Below, piece after piece: positions 21,788 to 25,000 of a stretch of DNA of 25,000 nucleotides. A model generated the notes under the pieces. The model saw only the letters and a list, made by a program, of their open reading frames with translations, had not been told where the DNA came from and did no database searches. Made by a program: the position numbers and the translations under genes. Origin of the DNA: Monoplex corrugatus (lineage: Eukaryota > Mollusca > Gastropoda > Littorinimorpha > Ranellidae); the NCBI GenBank assembly GCA_030674185.1, contig JAPXFY010000016.1, positions 41,197,466-41,222,465 on the forward strand, read 5' to 3'. Within the stretch, counting starts at the first letter, position 1. Every line of letters starts with the position of its first letter.

Positions 21788-22420
21788 AATGAAATGGGTC
21801 ACTTTCATGTTTTATTGTTCAGTGCTTCTTTGCTTGCTCGTCGATAAAGAGGAGAGGATTGAAAAGCAAAATTTTATTCCTTTAAACGGGGGAGAAAAAG
21901 AAACACACAGGGCCATTCAATTCCCTGGCATTATGGAGCAGGGTATGAGAAATGTCTGGTGATTAAAACAGCATGCCCTCGTCTCGTGCCTGGCACGTGC
22001 CCTGCATGTCAAATGGATCGTCACTTCTTATAGCATGTTGATCGCCTGCTCTCAAGCAAGGAAGAGCTAACGTTCCTTAATGCCTCATATGAAGCCAAAC
22101 TTCGTCGGCTTTCTGTGTTCATGACAACTTTGACGGTTAAATAAACCATTCCCAGAGTTCAAACCTGGTGCATAAAATCGTGAGCTGTGTGTTTTATTGT
22201 ATTTGCTGGGAAACTGGTTTTTGTCAGCACGGCTAAGATGGGATGGCAACAGAAGACGTCGAGCTATCTTTTCTTTGATCGTGTGTGTCAGTCAGTGCAA
22301 TGAATGTTTGTTTTTGAGGCTAGATACATTAGAAAATGGGTAGGATTATAAGTAAACATATTACTAAGTCAAATAAACATATTTAGATATTTCTTCACAT
22401 TTTATACTCCCCTCGTCCAC
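21785..22420. other. No gene or repeat recognised
   Basis: About 640 bp of mixed sequence. Frames are short on both strands; nothing matches elsewhere in the window. Confidence 0.45.
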
Positions 22421-22483
22421 CTCTCTCTCTCTTCTCTTTCTCTTCTCTCTCTCTCTTTCTTCTCTCTCTCTCTCTCTCTCTTC

Positions 22484-22531
<48 letters not shown>

Positions 22532-22691
22532 TTCTCTCTCTCTCTTTCTTTCTCTCTCTCTCTTTCTCTCTCTCTCTTTCTTTCTCTCTCTCTCTCTCTT
22601 CTTCTCTCTCTCTTTCTCTTCTCTCTCTCCTCTTTCTTTCTCTCTCTCTCTCTCTCTCTCTCTCGCTCGCTCGCTCTCTCTTTCTCTCTCT
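22421..22691. repeat. (CT)n polypyrimidine tract
   Basis: CT repeats with TTTC and TTC variants. Positions 22421-22664 contain no purine at all on the plus strand; the first G is in a GCTCGCTCGC patch at 22665. Open frames are Arg-Glu or Ser-Leu repeats. Confidence 0.96.
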
Positions 22692-22967
22692 CCATAATGC
22701 ATAGAATTCCAAGAAGACAAGTATTGTATCAGAAGTGTGCTTGTAAGTGGTATTAACTGAAATGCACGGAAAACAGTCCAAGCTCCGTACCTTAAAATTC
22801 GAATGCATTCACTTTGAATCGAGTTACAGAATCCCAACAACAAGAAAAAGAAAAACGAGAAAGAGAAGAAATTACAGATCAAAAAGACAACGATGGTAAT
22901 GGTGATATACATAATAATGATGACAGTGGGGATGATGATCAGGGCGAGGAAGAAATATTTGAAATTG
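22692..22967. other. No gene recognised
   Basis: Mixed sequence between the CT tract and the LINE tail, with GATGAT-type triplets near 22915-22940. Confidence 0.4.
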
Positions 22968-23073
22968 ATAATAATAATAATAACTAGCTTTTGTATAGCG
23001 CTATTCTCAGTTCGACTCACTGCGCTGTTACATAAACAAATAATATGACTCATATACCGATAACATCATTTTT

Positions 23074-23076
<3 letters not shown>
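22968..23076 (-). other. LINE 3' UTR end: hairpin and (ATT)n tail
   Basis: Minus sense: AACAGCGC, a loop of about 20 nt, then GCGCTATAC and a TTATTATTATTATTA tail. The stem arms lie at 23022-23026 and 22997-23001 (5 bp each). In CR1/L2-type LINEs the 3' end and its short repeats are the recognition site for the reverse transcriptase; that role is inferred here from similarity. Confidence 0.6.
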
Positions 23077-23152
<76 letters not shown>

Positions 23153-23159
23153 ACACAAC
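23077..23159. repeat. (CA)n microsatellite inside the LINE 3' UTR
   Basis: CA repeats with two CCAC interruptions. On the minus strand the LINE frame reads straight into it, giving a meaningless Cys-Val tail. Confidence 0.95.
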
Positions 23160-24999
23160 AGGGGGGGTATACTTATGAAAATGCCTGCAGAAACAAATGT
23201 TTTGAGTCTTCTTTTGAAAGCTTGAAGGGTTGGAACATCTCTTAGACTGGTCGGCAACTCATTCCATGCAGACGACGCGGTGTATCCAAACGAACGGTCT
23301 CCTGCAGTCTTTAGATTAAACCTTGGGGGTACTAGGCGTTTCTCCTGCGACGAGCGGAGTGTGCGTGACGGCCGATAAGTACACAGTGTGTCAGACAGGT
23401 AGGGAGGCAATGAGCCATCAAAATGACGGTAAGCCAACACACAAATTTTGTACTGGCAACGAAAGCGGACAGGGAGCCAGTGAAGTTCCTTTAACAATGG
23501 TGTTACATGATCGCTCTTTTTCTTTTTCATTACGAGCCCAGCTGCATTGTTTTATACTTTTTGCAAACGGGAAATTTGCTCGTCCGGTGGACCTGCGAGA
23601 ATGGAGTTACAATAGTCAACCGGGAAATGATCATGGCTGAAACAAGCTTTGATGCAGAAGAAGTTGAAAGGTAACGACGGATTGATGCAATGCATCTGAG
23701 TTCCAGAAAGGATGAGAGGCAGACACTACTGATGTGATTTTGCATCGACAGAGTTTGGTCAATCATAATGCCAAGATATTTAACAGAAGACGCGAATGGA
23801 ATATTGTTACCGCCTATACAAGCACAGTTACTGCCGACCAGTCCAAGGCGACTAGAGGCAACAACAGGCATGAGTTCAGTTTTGTCTGTGTTCAGCTTCA
23901 AATAATTCACATACAGGACAGTACATCATCCACACAAGACTGAACAGTTGTCTGATCAGAGGTAAAACCCTCAACAGTTACACTCTTTGACAGTTCAGTG
24001 TCATCAGCGTATTTAAGAAAATAACACTGGCTATAACATCTGACAAAGGCTGAGAATATAGTGCAAACAACATTGGTCCAAGTACGGACCCTTGTGGAAC
24101 ACCATAAACCAGAGGGTGTGGAGCAGACATAGCACCATCTACAGTGACTGATATCGGTCTTCTAAATATGAGGCAAACCAGTGAAGAGTTGGACAACGCA
24201 CACCAAAGGTCAATTCAAGTCTCTTGAGCAGAACGGAGTGGTCAAGCGCGTCGAACGCCGCACTGAGGTCCAACATCGTCAATAGAGACACCAGTCTTTT
24301 ATCCCCATTGACTAGCAGACCGTTGACGACACTCAGAACAGCAGTCTCTGCACTATGACCACCACGGTATGCTGACTGGTGCACTTCACGCAAGTTATTG
24401 GCAGATACATGATTCTGTAGTTGCTTTAGCACAACTCTCTCAAGAACATTAGAGAGGAAGGGAAGATTAGATACAGGTCTATAGTTATTTAGCTCATTCT
24501 GGTCAAGTCCTGACTTTTTAAGAAGTGGACACACAATGGCCTGTTTGAAGTAACGTGGTACTTCTCCGGTGGAGAGGGAGACATTAATAATATCTGTGAT
24601 AACTGTAACCGCATCAGGCAAACACTGTTTTAGCAAGGAGGTGGGAAGAGGGTCGAGCACACAGCTTTTCGTTGGCATGGCTGAGATAAGTTCTTCAATT
24701 TCCTTACAGGAAACTGGTGCAAACTGTTCTAGAACAGGACCTTCATACACAGCAATGTTATTTGGATCATGCACACTGGATTCCAGTTCATCACGAATGC
24801 GTTGTGTCATTGTTGGCAAAAAGTCAGTGATCATGACATGGATTCCAGTTCACACGAATGCGTTGTGTCATGTTGGCAAGAAGTCAAGAAGCATTGCGCA
24901 CTCGATGTGAGTTAGTGGAAGAGTATTCTTTGTCTTTCCTAACAACTCATTAGCAACTGAGAAAAGCTGTTTACATGATGGGTTAGAGTTTATCTTTCC
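23160..24999 (-). pseudogene. CR1/Jockey-like LINE reverse transcriptase, frameshifted
   Basis: Read from the right edge: an open segment (about 24999-24866) ending LLDFLPT; then 24834-24139 with the fingers and palm (NNYRPVSNLPFLSNVLERVV, HQSAYRGGHSAETA, and motif A as DLSAAFD at 24270-24250); then a shifted frame with motif B, GVPQGSVLGPMLF (24103-24065); then another frame with motif C, Y-A-D-D (24011-24000); then NYLKLNTDKTELM and motif E KYLGIMID (from 23910); then a shifted frame with DYCNSILAG, a TAA at 23552-23554, and the C-terminal DHVTPLLKELHWLPV and WNELPTSLRDV (23530-23160). Both motif-A aspartates and the motif-C aspartates are present in the DNA, but at least four frameshifts, one stop and a 62-bp duplication destroy the frame. 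An old, dead copy. Confidence 0.85.
24777..24898. repeat. 62-bp imperfect tandem duplication in the LINE
   Basis: TGGATTCCAGTTCA begins at 24777 and again at 24839. Each is followed by CACGAATGCGTTGTGTCA and a TGTTGGCAA(A/G)AAGTCA word. The right copy lacks two bases relative to the left (TTCATCACG to TTCACACG, CATTGTTGG to CATGTTGG). It repeats the codons for DFLPTMTQRIRDELESS and closes the frame. Confidence 0.85.
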
Positions 25000-25000
25000 G

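Larger units (their letters stand above)
22968..25000 (-). mobile_element. CR1/Jockey-like LINE, 3' 2 kb, runs off window edge
   Basis: The minus strand holds the RT and C-terminal region of a LINE followed by a 3' UTR and an (ATT)n-type tail at 22968-22982. The protein order (fingers, palm motifs A, B, C, motif E, then DHVTPLLKELHWLPV and RSFGYTASSAWNELP) is typical of CR1/Jockey-group LINEs; the exact clade is inference. The 3' UTR contains a hairpin-forming pair, GCGCT and AGCGC, just before the tail, similar in kind to the conserved 3' ends of CR1/L2 elements. A CA/GT microsatellite has expanded in the 3' UTR. The 5' part lies beyond position 25000. Confidence 0.88.

Noticed and set aside
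22150..22180. AGTTCAAACCT as a Pol III B box of a tRNA-derived SINE
   Set aside because: There is no matching A box at the right distance, no cloverleaf and no tail.

Overview
This is eukaryotic, almost certainly metazoan, non-coding DNA. It has long (CA)n/(GT)n, (GA)n, (GTAT)n and AC-rich pentanucleotide microsatellites, two tandem satellite arrays, and 3' pieces of at least three different LINE (non-LTR) retrotransposons. Nothing prokaryotic is visible: no operons, no Shine-Dalgarno-led genes, no insertion sequences. The repeat mix would suit a mollusc or other lophotrochozoan, but that is inference; the window contains no confident host gene that could fix the species. Most open frames are low-complexity translations of microsatellites or satellites and are not annotated as genes.

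Layout. 1-7.0 kb: microsatellites separated by degenerate dispersed repeats. Three of these (12-72/5014-5075, 2246-2362/5938-6055, 3337-3487/6755-6931) recur in the same order, which suggests an old segmental duplication or a composite repeat unit. 7.0-10.2 kb: microsatellites around a decayed minus-strand LINE 3' end at about 8.64-9.12 kb. 10.2-11.0 kb: no recognised features. 11.09-13.77 kb: a 37-bp tandem satellite of about 72 units. 13.8-17.0 kb: mostly single-copy-looking DNA, a (CA)n tract, a (GA)n tract and one weak exon candidate at about 15.35-15.71 kb. 17.05-21.35 kb: a second satellite, homogeneous as an alternating 22+20 bp unit up to about 19.55 kb and then increasingly diverged. 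A 5'-truncated, uninterrupted LINE 3' end (20142-20905, minus) sits in the diverged part with a 12-bp target-site duplication. 21.36-22.97 kb: (CAGA)n, (CA)n, single-copy-looking DNA and a 244-bp pure pyrimidine tract. 22.97-25.0 kb: a CR1/Jockey-like LINE on the minus strand, running off the right edge, with recognisable RT motifs A, B and C but at least five frame disruptions.

There is no pathway linking genes here; the biology is that of repeat turnover. The best-supported results are the nested LINE insertion whose empty site can be reconstructed, the core-to-edge gradient in the second satellite, a previously masked LINE remnant, and two perfectly conserved blocks in the 118-bp dispersed repeat. 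I found no convincing new molecular system.
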